Positions 21,230 to 30,130 of a stretch of DNA of 64,000 nucleotides are shown here, piece after piece. The notes under the pieces are model-generated. The model saw only the letters and a program-made list of their open reading frames with translations, made no database searches and was not told the DNA's origin. Position 1 is the stretch's first letter, and each line of letters starts with the position of its first letter. The stretch spans positions 186,001 to 250,000 of the forward strand of contig NZ_FOKM01000005.1 in assembly GCF_900111905.1 (NCBI RefSeq), written 5' to 3'. Origin of the DNA: Rhizobium sp. NFR07 (lineage in GTDB: Bacteria > Pseudomonadota > Alphaproteobacteria > Rhizobiales > Rhizobiaceae). The position numbers were made by a program, and so were the translations under genes.

Positions 21230-21901
21230 ATGCTCCCTTGGGTTCAACTGGACAGCGCAAGAATACCGGACGATGGCGGCGAACTGCGCCTGAAGCAGCG
21301 CGGCCAGGAATTTTCCATCATGCTCGGATCGAACGAGTTGATGAACAGCCAGCTAAGCGGATCGGAAGAAGCGCTTGCCACGCTATCCTGGGAGAAGATC
21401 AAGGACCGCCCCAAGCCGTCCATCCTGATCGGCGGGCTAGGAATGGGCTTTACCCTGCGCGCAGCACTTGCGATCATGCCGCCGGACGCGACCGTCACCG
21501 TCGCTGAACTCGTCCCTGCCGTGGTCAGATGGGCGCGCGGCCCGATGGCCGAGGTCTTCAAGGGCTGCCTAGACGACCCGCGCACAAAGATTTATCAGGG
21601 CGATGTCGGCGAACTCATCCGTGGCTCGAAGAGCGTGTACGACGCCATCCTGCTCGATGTCGACAATGGTCCTGATGGCCTGACGCGGGAGAGCAATGAC
21701 GCGCTTTACAATACCCGCGGCCTGCGCACGGCCCATCAGGCCCTGCGCCCCGGCGGCGTCCTGTCCGTCTGGTCGTCGGGCCCGGACAATGCCTTCACCA
21801 AACGCCTCGACAACTGCGGCTACAATGCCGAAGTCGTCAACACCCGCGCCAATGGCAAGCGCGGCGTAAAGCACGTGATCTGGGTGGCGACTAAGCGGTG
21901 A
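21230..21901 (+). CDS. Spermidine synthase-like class I methyltransferase-fold protein
   Basis: 223 residues from the ATG at 21230, which has AAGAGG eight bases upstream; an ATG 25 codons earlier has none. The glycine-rich SAM-type loop is GGLGMGFTLRAAL and the acidic DVDNGPDGL stands where spermidine synthases hold the Asp that deprotonates the amine. The protein is shorter than true SpeE (about 280) and lacks its N-terminal beta domain in full form, so the substrate is uncertain. It is divergent from dapF across 158 bases. Confidence 0.85.
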   Translation: MLPWVQLDSARIPDDGGELRLKQRGQEFSIMLGSNELMNSQLSGSEEALATLSWEKIKDRPKPSILIGGLGMGFTLRAALAIMPPDATVTVAELVPAVVRWARGPMAEVFKGCLDDPRTKIYQGDVGELIRGSKSVYDAILLDVDNGPDGLTRESNDALYNTRGLRTAHQALRPGGVLSVWSSGPDNAFTKRLDNCGYNAEVVNTRANGKRGVKHVIWVATKR

Positions 21902-21920
21902 CGCGCCTCGTCAAAACAAA

Positions 21921-22508
21921 TTAGCCGAAGATCTCTTCGACCAGACCATGCACGCGGCGGAACGCCGCCTTGGCGCCTTCGGCAGCTTCCAGCTCTTCGG
22001 CCTCGGTGAGCGGCAGGTCGTTATAGGCGGCGACGAAATTGCGCCAATGCAGGCCGCGACCGTCCGGATGGCCGGCGAGATGGCGGGCGCCGAAATCATC
22101 CGACAGGCCGATCTTGGCCGCTTCCTTGCGCAGGAAGGCGGCACCGAGATTGGAGCCTTCGGCGACATAGACCCAGCCGAGCGCTGCAGCCGATGTCAAG
22201 GGACCGGTGGTCGACGAAAGCTCATCGGCAACGCCACCAAGATCGATGATATCCTGCCGCAAGGCCTCGTAGCGATTGCGATCGGCAAGTCCGGGCAGGC
22301 GGCGATTGAGATCCTCAGACGCGTAAAGCGGCGCGACATCGGCATGGAACTGATGCTGCACGTCGAGGAACAGGGCATAGCGCTCGCGGCTGGCAAACGG
22401 CTCCGCTCGCATGATGCGCTTGTCGAGCGTGTCATGGGTCCCGGTCGTCAGCGCCTTCAGACGCTGGATGCGGGTGGCTTCCGTTGGACGTTCGAGCTCG
22501 ATCTGCAT
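21921..22508 (-). CDS. Biliverdin-producing heme oxygenase
   Basis: 195 residues. His25 in LTTGTHDTLDKRIM is the expected proximal heme ligand, and the VYVAEGSNLGAAFL stretch is the distal-helix type of bacterial HemO/BphO proteins. It opens heme to biliverdin, CO and iron. The start at 22508 has GAGGAAAG upstream. There is no phytochrome or heme-uptake gene next to it, so whether it serves iron release or chromophore supply is open. Confidence 0.9.
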   Translation of the reverse strand: MQIELERPTEATRIQRLKALTTGTHDTLDKRIMRAEPFASRERYALFLDVQHQFHADVAPLYASEDLNRRLPGLADRNRYEALRQDIIDLGGVADELSSTTGPLTSAAALGWVYVAEGSNLGAAFLRKEAAKIGLSDDFGARHLAGHPDGRGLHWRNFVAAYNDLPLTEAEELEAAEGAKAAFRRVHGLVEEIFG

Positions 22509-22561
22509 TTCTTTCCTCACGCACTCATGTTTTCCCATGAAGCAAATCGAACGGGGTCACG

Positions 22562-23647
22562 TCAAGCCGGACGCGAACCCGGAACCTCGAAAATTTCACC
22601 CGGCCGCATTGGGCGGAACCGCTCGCGGGCAATGCCGCGGGCATCGAGTGCCGCATGCAATGCCTCGACCGGCTGCTCGATGCCTTCGTCGGTCAGCTTC
22701 ACCGTGCCCCAGTGATGACCGGCAACGAAGGAAGCGCCGCAAAGTTGCATGCCCTCGACGGCCTCTTGCGGATTCTGGTGCTGGGATTTCATGAACCAGC
22801 GCGGCTCATAGGCGCCGAAAGGCAGATTGGCGAGGCGGAATGGCCCATGCTTCTCGCCCGCGGCGCGGTAGTTGATGCCGTCGTGAAAACCGGTATCGCC
22901 GATATGATAGATCTTTCCCGCCGGCGTCTCGAACACGAAGGCGGCCCAAAGCGCCTGACGCCGGTCGCCGAGCCCGCGCGCCGACCAGTGATGGCACGGC
23001 TCGCAATGGAAGGTGACACCCGGACCGAATGTTTCGCTGCCGCCCCAGTCCATGACCGTGACCTTCGCATCCGGCACCTTGTCACGGATGATCGTGTCAT
23101 TGCCCAGAGGCGTGACGAAATGCGGCTTATCGCGCCCTTGGAGAACCCAGAGTGTTTCGAGATCGAGATGATCGTAATGATTATGCGTAACCAGCACGAT
23201 ATCGATCGGCGGCAGGTCGCCGATGCGGACGCCGGGCGGATTGACCCGCTTCGGACCCGCGAATGTGAAGGGGCTGGTCCGCTCCGACCAGACCGGATCG
23301 GTGAGAATATTTAGCCCGGCGACCTGGATCAGCATCGAGGCATGGCCGATCATGGTGACGACCACGCGATCCCCGGCAACACGGGTCTCCGGCACAGCCT
23401 GCGGAAACGGACTGGCAAACGTATCCGGCCAGGGAATATTGCCGTTGCCGAATTTCCACCTCAAAAGATCGAAGCTGCCGCGCGGCTCTTCGCCGCCCGG
23501 ATTGAAGAAATGCGTCCCGTCGAAATGATCGGAAACGGGACCGGAATAGTATTTGTTGGCGGCCATGGCGCTCCTTGCAGTGATACCGCCGGCAAGCGTG
23601 GCGATAGCTGCAAGACCGGACCATTTGAAGAATGTGCGACGGTTCAT
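22562..23647 (-). CDS. Tat-exported MBL-fold metallo-hydrolase (NAPE-PLD-like)
   Basis: 361 residues with a twin-arginine signal (MNRRTFFKWSGLAAIATLAGG). The metal site is HNHYDH at 155-160 with His102 in IGHASML upstream and further His/Asp residues downstream, as in the RomA/NAPE-PLD group of the metallo-beta-lactamase superfamily. Those enzymes cleave phospholipid or lactone-like esters; the substrate is unknown here. Folding with metal before export fits Tat use. It is 53 bases upstream of the heme oxygenase gene on the same strand. Confidence 0.9.
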   Translation of the reverse strand: MNRRTFFKWSGLAAIATLAGGITARSAMAANKYYSGPVSDHFDGTHFFNPGGEEPRGSFDLLRWKFGNGNIPWPDTFASPFPQAVPETRVAGDRVVVTMIGHASMLIQVAGLNILTDPVWSERTSPFTFAGPKRVNPPGVRIGDLPPIDIVLVTHNHYDHLDLETLWVLQGRDKPHFVTPLGNDTIIRDKVPDAKVTVMDWGGSETFGPGVTFHCEPCHHWSARGLGDRRQALWAAFVFETPAGKIYHIGDTGFHDGINYRAAGEKHGPFRLANLPFGAYEPRWFMKSQHQNPQEAVEGMQLCGASFVAGHHWGTVKLTDEGIEQPVEALHAALDARGIARERFRPMRPGEIFEVPGSRPA

Positions 23648-23868
23648 GAAATCTGTGTAGCAGGAGGTTTCTTCAAGGGGGAGACTGCTCTGGCGCAGAA
23701 GAGGACACGATCACGCGACTTCGATACTTCCAATAACATGATACTTAGTCGTGTATTCGCATGAACTACCAAAAATCGGTCCTTGCTCGTGATGAAACGG
23801 CGCCTAGTTATTACCCGATATTTGAGGGACGCGTTCGCCTGCGAATGCTTCAGACGGATGGATGGATA

Positions 23869-24444
23869 ATGAATTTTCTCAAGACATTGATGATCGCTGG
23901 CGCAATTTCGCTATTCTCTACGGTAACCTTTGCCCAGGAGATCCCCGCGCCGGTACACGGCGTGACCTTCGACGAATGGGCCTCGGCAGCAGCGCGACTT
24001 TCCAACAAGACCAGCGAGGACGAAGTGCTGAAAACGCTGTCCATCGACAAGCAGCAGTTCGAAGAGGTCAACGAGAGCTTCAGCAAGGCCCTGAAGGACG
24101 ACAAGGACTTCAAGCTGATCACCTATTATGGCCAGGCCTTCAGCAACCTGAATGCGGGTCGCTTCGCGGCAAACAGCCAGGAGACGGAGCGCAAGCTGAA
24201 GACCTTCGAGGATTATGCGCGCTTGTCCGGCCATATGCAGGCTGCGACCGAGGCCGGCGTCGATCCGCAGAAGGTTCTGGAAGAACATCACCTGACGACA
24301 TTCGAGTTCAGCCAGGACGGCACCTACTGGATCGGCAAGCTGCGCGAGCAGGGAATGGCCGGCGATAGCGCCGCCATCCTCAAGTGGAATGAGACGATCG
24401 CCGCCTACAAGGCGGAATACGCCGCCCGCTACGCCAAGAAGTAA
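23869..24444 (+). CDS. Secreted protein of unknown function
   Basis: 191 residues from an ATG that opens a clear Sec signal peptide (MNFLKTLMIAGAISLFSTVTFAQ); an in-frame ATG 36 codons earlier would bury it. The mature protein is helical and charged, with WASAAARLSNKTSEDEVL and repeated Glu/Lys/Gln stretches, and has no cysteines. I do not recognise the family. It is likely periplasmic. Its 5' region of 221 bases is shared divergently with the MBL-fold gene. A GC-rich hairpin follows the stop codon. Confidence 0.75.
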   Translation: MNFLKTLMIAGAISLFSTVTFAQEIPAPVHGVTFDEWASAAARLSNKTSEDEVLKTLSIDKQQFEEVNESFSKALKDDKDFKLITYYGQAFSNLNAGRFAANSQETERKLKTFEDYARLSGHMQAATEAGVDPQKVLEEHHLTTFEFSQDGTYWIGKLREQGMAGDSAAILKWNETIAAYKAEYAARYAKK

Positions 24445-24451
24445 CCTCGCA

Positions 24452-24480
24452 GGGGCGCCGCCCTCATTGGATGGCGCCCC
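24452..24480 (+). terminator. Possible terminator hairpin without T-tract
   Basis: GGGGCGCC at 24452-24459 pairs with GGCGCCCC at 24473-24480, eight bases after the stop. No T-run follows, so termination is not assured. Confidence 0.4.
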
Positions 24481-24508
24481 CATGGTCGGCAAAACAGGCC
24501 GCCACACC

Positions 24509-24537
24509 TTGACTCCCAGTCCCATTTCCTGTTTAAG
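24509..24537 (+). promoter_or_regulatory. Probable sigma-70 promoter for ffh
   Basis: CTTGACT with the -35 TTGACT at 24509-24514, a 17-base spacer and TTTAAG at 24532-24537. The extended CTTGAC form is the rhizobial -35 consensus. It would give a leader of about 185 bases before ffh. Confidence 0.5.
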
Positions 24538-24577
24538 CCCGGCGATCTGCTGACAAGTTCTATGACTTGGAGCCACC

Positions 24578-24655
24578 GACCGGGACCCCTCGAGGTATAA
24601 ATCGATCCCGGAGGTCAACATCCGACAGCGCGTTGCGCCCTCGGGTGCTTTTTGG
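24578..24655 (+). ncRNA. Structured 5' leader of ffh (candidate ffh RNA motif)
   Basis: GACC/GGTC outer and CGGGA/TCCCG inner pairings (24578-24616) enclose a small CCTCGAGG palindrome. A second GC-rich hairpin (around 24627-24648) is followed by TTTTT. A conserved ffh RNA motif is described in alphaproteobacterial ffh leaders; the position fits, and the match itself was not computed. Confidence 0.45.
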
Positions 24656-24729
24656 CTTTGCGTCTTGTTTTTGCCGGCAAAAGACCCGACGTTTCCGAAC
24701 AATCCCCGGAAGCGAAGAAGGAAGACACG

Positions 24730-26304
24730 ATGTTTGAAAACCTCCAGGACCGTCTTGGCTCCATTCTGAATGGACTGACCGGCCGTGGCGCATTGAGCGA
24801 AGCGGATGTCTCCGCCGCCCTGCGCGAGGTTCGCCGCGCGCTCTTGGAAGCCGACGTGGCGCTGGAAGTCGTGCGCGCCTTCACCGACAAGGTCCGTGAA
24901 AAGGCCGTCGGCGCCGAAGTACTGAAGTCGATCAAGCCCGGCCAGATGGTCGTCAAGATCGTCCATGACGAACTGGTCGAGATGCTCGGCTCCGAAGGCG
25001 TCGGCATCGATCTTCATGCCGCCGCTCCCGTCGTCATCATGATGGTCGGCCTGCAGGGCTCGGGCAAGACGACCACGACCGGCAAGATCGCCAAGCGGCT
25101 GACCGATCGCGAGAAGAAGAAAGTGCTGATGGCGTCGCTCGATACGCGCCGCCCCGCAGCTCAGGAACAGTTGCGCCAACTCGGCGTACAGACGCAGGTC
25201 GATACGCTGCCGATCATCGCCGGCCAGTCGCCGACCGATATCGCAGCCCGCGCCGTGCAGGCGGCAAAGCTCGGTGGCCATGACGTCGTCATTCTCGACA
25301 CCGCCGGCCGCACCCATATCGACGAACCGCTGATGCAGGAAATGGCGGAGATCAAGCGGAAGTCCAATCCGCATGAAATCCTGCTCGTCGCCGACTCGTT
25401 GACCGGTCAGGACGCCGTCAACCTGGCGCGCAACTTCGACGAGCGCGTCGGCATTACCGGCCTCGTTCTGACCCGCATGGACGGCGACGGCCGTGGCGGT
25501 GCAGCGCTTTCGATGCGCGCCGTCACCGGCAAGCCGATCAAGCTGATCGGCGTCGGCGAAAAGATGACGGAGATGGAGGAATTCCATCCCCGTCGCATCG
25601 CCGACCGAATCCTCGGCATGGGCGACATCGTTTCGCTGGTCGAGAAGGCTGCCGAAAACATCGACGCGGAAAAAGCCGCGGCGATGGCCAAGAAGATGCA
25701 GTCGGGCAAGTTCGATCTGAACGACCTTGCCGACCAGCTGCGCCAGATGAAATCGCTCGGCGGCATGGGCGGCATCATGGGTATGATGCCGGGCATGGCC
25801 GGCATGAAGGACAAACTCGCCGCATCCGGCATGAGCGACAAGGTGTTCGACCGCCAGATCGCCATCATCTCCTCGATGACCAAGGCCGAGCGCGCCAACC
25901 CCGACATGCTGAAGCATTCCCGCAAGAAGCGCATCGCCGCCGGCTCCGGCTCCGATGCTGCGGAAATCAACAAGCTTCTGAAAATGCACCGCCAGATGGC
26001 CGACATGATGAAAATGATGGGCGGCAAGGGCAAGGGCGGCATGATGAAGCAGATGATGGGCGGCCTTGCCGGCAAGATGGGCCTCGGCGGCGGCATGGGT
26101 GGAATGGGCGGAATGCCCGACCTCTCCAAGCTCGACCCGAAACAGCTCGAAGCGCTGCAGAAGCAGGCGGAAGCCGCCGGCCTCAAGCCGGGCGGCGGCA
26201 TGCCCGGTGGCCTCGGGGGCGGAATGGGTGGTCTTCCAGGCCTGGGTGGGGCGAAGCTCCCCGGCCTCGGCGGCTTCCCCGGCCTGCCCGGCAAGAAGAA
26301 GTAA
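24730..26304 (+). CDS. ffh: Signal recognition particle protein Ffh
   Basis: 524 residues: N domain, then GTPase with G1 GLQGSGKTT at 107-115 and DTAGRTHIDE, then the methionine-rich M domain from about 300 that binds 4.5S RNA and signal sequences. The last 80 residues are a Gly/Met/Lys-rich tail (MGGLAGKMGLGGGMGG and on), longer than in E. coli. The ATG at 24730 has AAGGAAG upstream; a longer in-frame start is rejected. It heads the cluster ffh-aroQ-rpsP-rimM-trmD. Confidence 0.98.
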   Translation: MFENLQDRLGSILNGLTGRGALSEADVSAALREVRRALLEADVALEVVRAFTDKVREKAVGAEVLKSIKPGQMVVKIVHDELVEMLGSEGVGIDLHAAAPVVIMMVGLQGSGKTTTTGKIAKRLTDREKKKVLMASLDTRRPAAQEQLRQLGVQTQVDTLPIIAGQSPTDIAARAVQAAKLGGHDVVILDTAGRTHIDEPLMQEMAEIKRKSNPHEILLVADSLTGQDAVNLARNFDERVGITGLVLTRMDGDGRGGAALSMRAVTGKPIKLIGVGEKMTEMEEFHPRRIADRILGMGDIVSLVEKAAENIDAEKAAAMAKKMQSGKFDLNDLADQLRQMKSLGGMGGIMGMMPGMAGMKDKLAASGMSDKVFDRQIAIISSMTKAERANPDMLKHSRKKRIAAGSGSDAAEINKLLKMHRQMADMMKMMGGKGKGGMMKQMMGGLAGKMGLGGGMGGMGGMPDLSKLDPKQLEALQKQAEAAGLKPGGGMPGGLGGGMGGLPGLGGAKLPGLGGFPGLPGKKK

Positions 26305-26316
26305 GGAGTAGCGACG

Positions 26317-26625
26317 ATGGTTGACCCCGAGATCAAGGCACGGCTTTCAAGCTACCGCCAGTCGATCGACAACATCGACGCAGCTCTGGTGCATATGCTC
26401 GCCGAGCGCTTTCGCTGCACCAAGGAAGTGGGCGTTCTCAAAGCCCAGCACGAATTGCCGCCGGCAGACCCGGCGCGCGAGGAATACCAGATCGAACGCC
26501 TCCGCCGCCTGGCGAAGGAAGCCAATCTGGATCCGGATTTCGCCGAGAAGTTCCTGAACTTCGTCATCAAGGAAGTCATCCGGCATCATGAAGCCATCGC
26601 CGCCGAACACGGCGGTGCGAAGTAA
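26317..26625 (+). CDS. Chorismate mutase (AroQ type)
   Basis: 102 residues, all helical, with the AroQ-alpha pattern: Arg near 9-14, the SIDNIDAALVHMLAERF helix, Lys in CTKEVGVLKA and an EEYQIERLRRLAKEA helix. It converts chorismate to prephenate for phenylalanine and tyrosine synthesis in the cytoplasm. An AAGGAG site lies seven bases before the ATG. It starts 12 bases after ffh, so the two are surely co-transcribed; the pairing of a metabolic enzyme with SRP and ribosome genes is usual in rhizobia. Confidence 0.92.
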   Translation: MVDPEIKARLSSYRQSIDNIDAALVHMLAERFRCTKEVGVLKAQHELPPADPAREEYQIERLRRLAKEANLDPDFAEKFLNFVIKEVIRHHEAIAAEHGGAK

Positions 26626-26631
26626 GAGCAT

Positions 26632-26763
26632 GACCGAGCCCGCCTGACGGCGGCCTCAAACCAACCGCGGCCCGTCGAAGGCGGCTCGTGACAACCAATG
26701 GCCCACCGGATGGTGGCCCCAAACAAGACCCGACCCGCCTGAAGGCGGCCATCGGAAACCAAG
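26632..26763 (+). repeat. Array of four tandem hairpins in the rpsP leader
   Basis: Four imperfect units of about 30-35 bases, at roughly 26633-26665, 26666-26698, 26699-26729 and 26730-26763. Each has a hairpin of the CCGCCTGACGGCGG type (arms CCGCC/GGCGG, CCG/CGG or CCACC/GGTGG) and, at its end, a linker of CAAACCAA, CAACCAA, CAAACAA or GAAACCAA form. The last linker runs into the rpsP ribosome site AAGGAG. The units are similar but not identical, so it is an old duplication or a structure under constraint. Confidence 0.7.
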
Positions 26764-26773
26764 GAGTAAAACA

Positions 26774-27148
26774 ATGTCCCTGAAGATTCGTCTCGCCCGC
26801 GGTGGCTCCAAGAAGCGCCCGTACTACCACATCGTCGTTGCCGACGCCCGTTCGCCGCGTGACGGCCGCTTCCTCGAGACCGTTGGTTCCTGGAACCCGA
26901 TGCTCGGCAAGGACGACGAAAAGCGCGTTGAGCTGAAGGCCGAGCGCATCCAGGAATGGATCGCCAAGGGCGCCCAGCCGACCGACCGCGTTCTGCGCTT
27001 CCTCGCCGACGCCAACATCGCTACCCGCGATGCCAAGAACAACCCGGAAAAGGCAAAGCCGGGCAAGAAGGCGACCGAGCGCGCTGCTGAAAAGGCTCAG
27101 AAGATCGAAGATGCCAAGGCAGCTGCTGCCGAAGCTTCCGCAGAATAA
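26774..27148 (+). CDS. rpsP: 30S ribosomal protein S16
   Basis: 124 residues. The first 80 match bacterial S16 ([21 protein letters not shown] and GSWNPM). The remaining 40 are a Lys/Ala/Glu-rich extension of the kind common in alphaproteobacteria. It binds 16S rRNA in the small-subunit body. The start has AAGGAG nine bases upstream and follows an array of four hairpins. It leads the rpsP-rimM-trmD group. Confidence 0.98.
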   Translation: MSLKIRLARGGSKKRPYYHIVVADARSPRDGRFLETVGSWNPMLGKDDEKRVELKAERIQEWIAKGAQPTDRVLRFLADANIATRDAKNNPEKAKPGKKATERAAEKAQKIEDAKAAAAEASAE

Positions 27149-27256
27149 TAGCTGCGAGTTCACAAACGACGGGCGGTGCGGTGACGCGCCGCCCGTTTTG
27201 CTGTTTTCATTAGGCGCGATCCGCTTTAAATGAGCGCAGCTAAATGGAAAGACCGG

Positions 27257-27838
27257 ATGACCAAGCTCGAAAACCCCATCCTCATGGCGACGATCGGTGC
27301 CGCTCAAGGCCTCAGGGGCGAGGTGCGCGTCCGCTCCTTCACCGATGACCCGACGGCGCTCGGAGAATACGGCCACCTCTACGCTGAAGACGGACGGGTC
27401 TTCGAGATCCTGGAAATCCGCGAGGCGAAGACTGTCGTGATCGTCCGCTTCCGCGGCATCAATGACCGCAATGCTGCCGAGGCGCTGAACGGCCTGGAAC
27501 TGTTCATCGAGCGGGACAACCTGCCGGATGATGAGCTTGAGGACGACGAGTTCTATTATGCCGATCTCGAAGGCCTGGAAGCGGTCGATGCCAGCGGCAA
27601 GAGCTACGGCACGGTCAGCGCCGTCTTCGATTTCGGCGCCGGCGATCTTCTCGAACTGAAAGGCCCGGGCCGCCGCCCTGCCCTCATTCCGTTTTCCGAG
27701 GCTGCGGTTCTCGAGATCGACCTCGAAGCGGGCAAGATCCTGATCGACCCGGATGCAGCCGGTCTGATCGAAAACCCCGACGACGAAGGAAAGGGCTTCG
27801 GCCTTCCTCCCAAGGGCAAGTCCAGGGACAAGGAATGA
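27257..27838 (+). CDS. rimM: Ribosome maturation factor RimM
   Basis: 193 residues. The N-terminal RimM domain ([22 protein letters not shown]) is followed by a PRC-barrel domain ([21 protein letters not shown]). It assists assembly of the 30S head and binds S19. I choose the ATG at 27257 with GGAAAG five bases upstream; an ATG nine codons earlier lacks a site. The stop overlaps trmD by four bases. Confidence 0.96.
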   Translation: MTKLENPILMATIGAAQGLRGEVRVRSFTDDPTALGEYGHLYAEDGRVFEILEIREAKTVVIVRFRGINDRNAAEALNGLELFIERDNLPDDELEDDEFYYADLEGLEAVDASGKSYGTVSAVFDFGAGDLLELKGPGRRPALIPFSEAAVLEIDLEAGKILIDPDAAGLIENPDDEGKGFGLPPKGKSRDKE

Positions 27839-28515
27839 CCTTCCGCGCAACGATCCTGACGCTCTACCCGGAAATGTTTCCGGGCCATCTCGGCTATTCT
27901 CTTTCCGGCAAGGCGATGGAGCGCGGCGACTGGTCGCTCGATACGGTTCAGATCCGCGACTTCGCCGGGGACAAACACCGCACGGTGGATGATACCCCCG
28001 CCGGTGGCGGCGCCGGCATGGTGCTGAAGCCGGACATCCTGGCAAGCGCGATCGATTCCCTCGATGCCGACACACGTCCCCGCCTGCTAATGAGCCCGCG
28101 CGGCAAGCCCTTGACCCAGAAGCGCGTGCGCGAACTGGCGGACGGCGAAGGCGTGGTCATCGTCTGTGGCCGCTTCGAAGGCGTAGACCAGCGGGTGATC
28201 GACGGACGCCAGCTCGAGGAAGTCTCGATCGGCGACTACATTCTTTCCGGCGGCGAGCCCGCGGCGCTGACCGTTCTCGACAGCGTCATCCGCCTCCTGC
28301 CGGGCGTCATGGGCAATGCCCATTCCGGCACCAATGAGAGCTTCGAGCACGGCCTGCTGGAACATCCGCATTATACGCGTCCGCAGGTGTTCGAAGGCAT
28401 GGAGATCCCGGCGGTGCTTACCTCCGGCAATCACGCCGCGATCGAGAAGTGGCGGCTGGAACAGGCGCTGCGCCTCACCGAAGAGCGTCGGCCCGATCTG
28501 CTGACGGACGACTGA
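27835..28515 (+). CDS. trmD: tRNA (guanine-N1-)-methyltransferase TrmD
   Basis: 226 residues with the SPOUT trefoil-knot motifs [13 protein letters not shown] and [11 protein letters not shown] and the [12 protein letters not shown] loop. It makes m1G37 in tRNAs reading CNN/GGN codons and prevents +1 frameshifting. Its ATG overlaps the end of rimM. In many bacteria rplS follows directly; here a convergent transporter gene lies between. Confidence 0.97.
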   Translation: MTFRATILTLYPEMFPGHLGYSLSGKAMERGDWSLDTVQIRDFAGDKHRTVDDTPAGGGAGMVLKPDILASAIDSLDADTRPRLLMSPRGKPLTQKRVRELADGEGVVIVCGRFEGVDQRVIDGRQLEEVSIGDYILSGGEPAALTVLDSVIRLLPGVMGNAHSGTNESFEHGLLEHPHYTRPQVFEGMEIPAVLTSGNHAAIEKWRLEQALRLTEERRPDLLTDD

Positions 28516-28521
28516 TCCACA

Positions 28522-29268
28522 TCAACCCGTGACGAAATAATAGACCGTCAGCGCCGTGCCCACCGCCACCACGCACGAGCGCAGCACCATCTGCGGCACG
28601 CGACGGGCAAGCCAGACGCCCGAATAGCCGCCAAGCGCACCGGCAGGGATCATCACCAGCGCCTGCGGCCATGCCACCACGCCGCCGCCGATGAAGACGA
28701 CGATCGCCACGGCGGCAATCAGCATGGCGAAGAGGTTCTTCATCGCATTGAGATGATGGTAGCTCCCGCCCGTCGTCAGCCCCAGCACCGCCAGCATCAT
28801 GATGCCCATGCCGGCGCCGAAGAACCCGCCGTAAATGGCGTTCAGAAACTGGCTGACGATGCTGGTCGGCGTGTTCGCGCTGTGCTCCGCCGTCACCTTC
28901 GGCTTCAGCCAAGGTCCGGCGGCAAAGATTGCGGTCGCCGCGGCAAGCAGCCACGGCACCAGCGCCCTGAAGGACGGATTGTCGAGCGACAGCAGGATAA
29001 GCGCGCCGGCGAGTGCGCCGAACAGCGAAACCACGCCGAGCACGACGACGCTGCGCCAGCGATGCATGATCTCGGCGCGATAGGCGAGCGTCGATGTCAC
29101 GTAACCCGGAAACTGGACGATCGAGGACGTGGCATTGGCGGAAATCGGCGGAATGCCGGCAATCGTCATTGCCCCGAAGGTCAGGAACGTTCCTCCTCCC
29201 GCTATGGCGTTGACGGCGCCCGACAGGAAGCCGGCCGCGGCCAGCAGCAGCATCATCGTGATTGTCAT
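28522..29268 (-). CDS. TSUP (TauE/SafE) family transporter
   Basis: 248 residues with about eight hydrophobic helices; the start MTITMMLLLAAAGFLSGAVNAIAGGGTF carries the TSUP first-helix glycine motif NAIAGGG. GAGGAAAC upstream of the ATG at 29268 decides the start. It lies on the opposite strand between trmD and rplS, breaking the usual rpsP-rimM-trmD-rplS order, and ends seven bases from trmD. This is a different TSUP branch from the protein at 7.5 kb. The substrate is unknown. Confidence 0.9.
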   Translation of the reverse strand: MTITMMLLLAAAGFLSGAVNAIAGGGTFLTFGAMTIAGIPPISANATSSIVQFPGYVTSTLAYRAEIMHRWRSVVVLGVVSLFGALAGALILLSLDNPSFRALVPWLLAAATAIFAAGPWLKPKVTAEHSANTPTSIVSQFLNAIYGGFFGAGMGIMMLAVLGLTTGGSYHHLNAMKNLFAMLIAAVAIVVFIGGGVVAWPQALVMIPAGALGGYSGVWLARRVPQMVLRSCVVAVGTALTVYYFVTG

Positions 29269-29530
29269 TGGTGTTTCCTCTTCCCGAAAATCGGGATATC
29301 TGCTTCCAGCCGGTGCATCAACGGCCTTTGGCGGCAAAAAATCGCGACAACGGGATGACAAATGCTCGGGCTTGGTGTATTGCCGCCCGCGGAAATGGGA
29401 TTATTCCCGTCGACCAGCAACAAAGAATGGCGAATTCGCCTGCCGCAAGGCACGTCGCGAGGCCCTCGGATGAGGTGACCAAGGACGTTGGCGCTCTGGC
29501 TGTTTCAGAAGAACTGAAAAGGTTTGACCG
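29269..29530 (+). other. Divergent region and leader of rplS
   Basis: 262 bases between the TSUP gene and rplS. It must hold both promoters. I see no confident promoter hexamers. Short inverted sequences (GGGATTATTCCC, 29398-29409) are present in what would be the rplS leader, where L19 control could act. Confidence 0.4.
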
Positions 29531-30073
29531 ATGAACATCATCCAGCAGCTGGAAGCCGAACAGGCAGCCAAGATCGAAGCTCAGCGCAAGCTTCCTGAAT
29601 TCTCCCCGGGCGACACCCTGCGCGTCAACGTACGCGTTAAGGAAGGCACCCGTACCCGCGTACAGGCTTACGAAGGTGTCTGCATCGCTCGTTCGGGCGG
29701 CGGCATCAACGAGAGCTTCACCGTTCGCAAGATCTCCTACGGCGAAGGCGTAGAGCGCGTATTCCCGATCTACTCGCCGCTCGTCGAAAGCGTCGATGTC
29801 GTTCGCCGCGGTAAGGTCCGTCGCGCAAAGCTCTACTACCTGCGCGATCGTCGCGGCAAGTCGGCTCGTATCGTCGAGAACACCGGCACCCGCGCCCGCA
29901 AGCTGAACGACGCCGAGCGCGCCGCTATCGCTGAGGAAAAGGCACGCCTGGAAGCCGAAAAGGTAGCAGCAGCACAGGCACTGGCCGCCGAAAAGGCAGC
30001 ACAGGAAGCCGCTGAAGCCAAGGCTGCCCAGGAAGCTGAAGCAGCAAAGGCTGCCGAAGGTTCTGCAGAATAA
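29531..30073 (+). CDS. rplS: 50S ribosomal protein L19
   Basis: 180 residues. The first 125 are a standard L19 ([37 protein letters not shown]). The last 50 are a repetitive Ala/Glu/Lys helix, an alphaproteobacterial extension. L19 sits at the 30S-50S interface. AAAAGG lies 8 bases before the ATG. It is followed by a strong terminator, so it is expressed alone, apart from trmD. Confidence 0.98.
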   Translation: MNIIQQLEAEQAAKIEAQRKLPEFSPGDTLRVNVRVKEGTRTRVQAYEGVCIARSGGGINESFTVRKISYGEGVERVFPIYSPLVESVDVVRRGKVRRAKLYYLRDRRGKSARIVENTGTRARKLNDAERAAIAEEKARLEAEKVAAAQALAAEKAAQEAAEAKAAQEAEAAKAAEGSAE

Positions 30074-30097
30074 GAATTGCCGATTACGGCATGAGAA

Positions 30098-30125
30098 AAA
30101 GGCGGCCTCTCGGCCGCCTTTTTTG
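30098..30125 (+). terminator. Rho-independent terminator of rplS
   Basis: AAGGCGGCC and GGCCGCCTT flank a short loop, followed by TTTTTTG, about 25 bases after the stop codon. Confidence 0.93.
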
Positions 30126-30130
30126 TTTGT

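Noticed and set aside
23911..25989. 692-codon open frame antisense to ffh
   Set aside because: Covers ffh and its leader on the wrong strand; same GC-driven shadow effect.
26632..26763. CRISPR reading of the four units before rpsP
   Set aside because: Units are imperfect, contiguous and lack spacers; they are hairpins in a leader.
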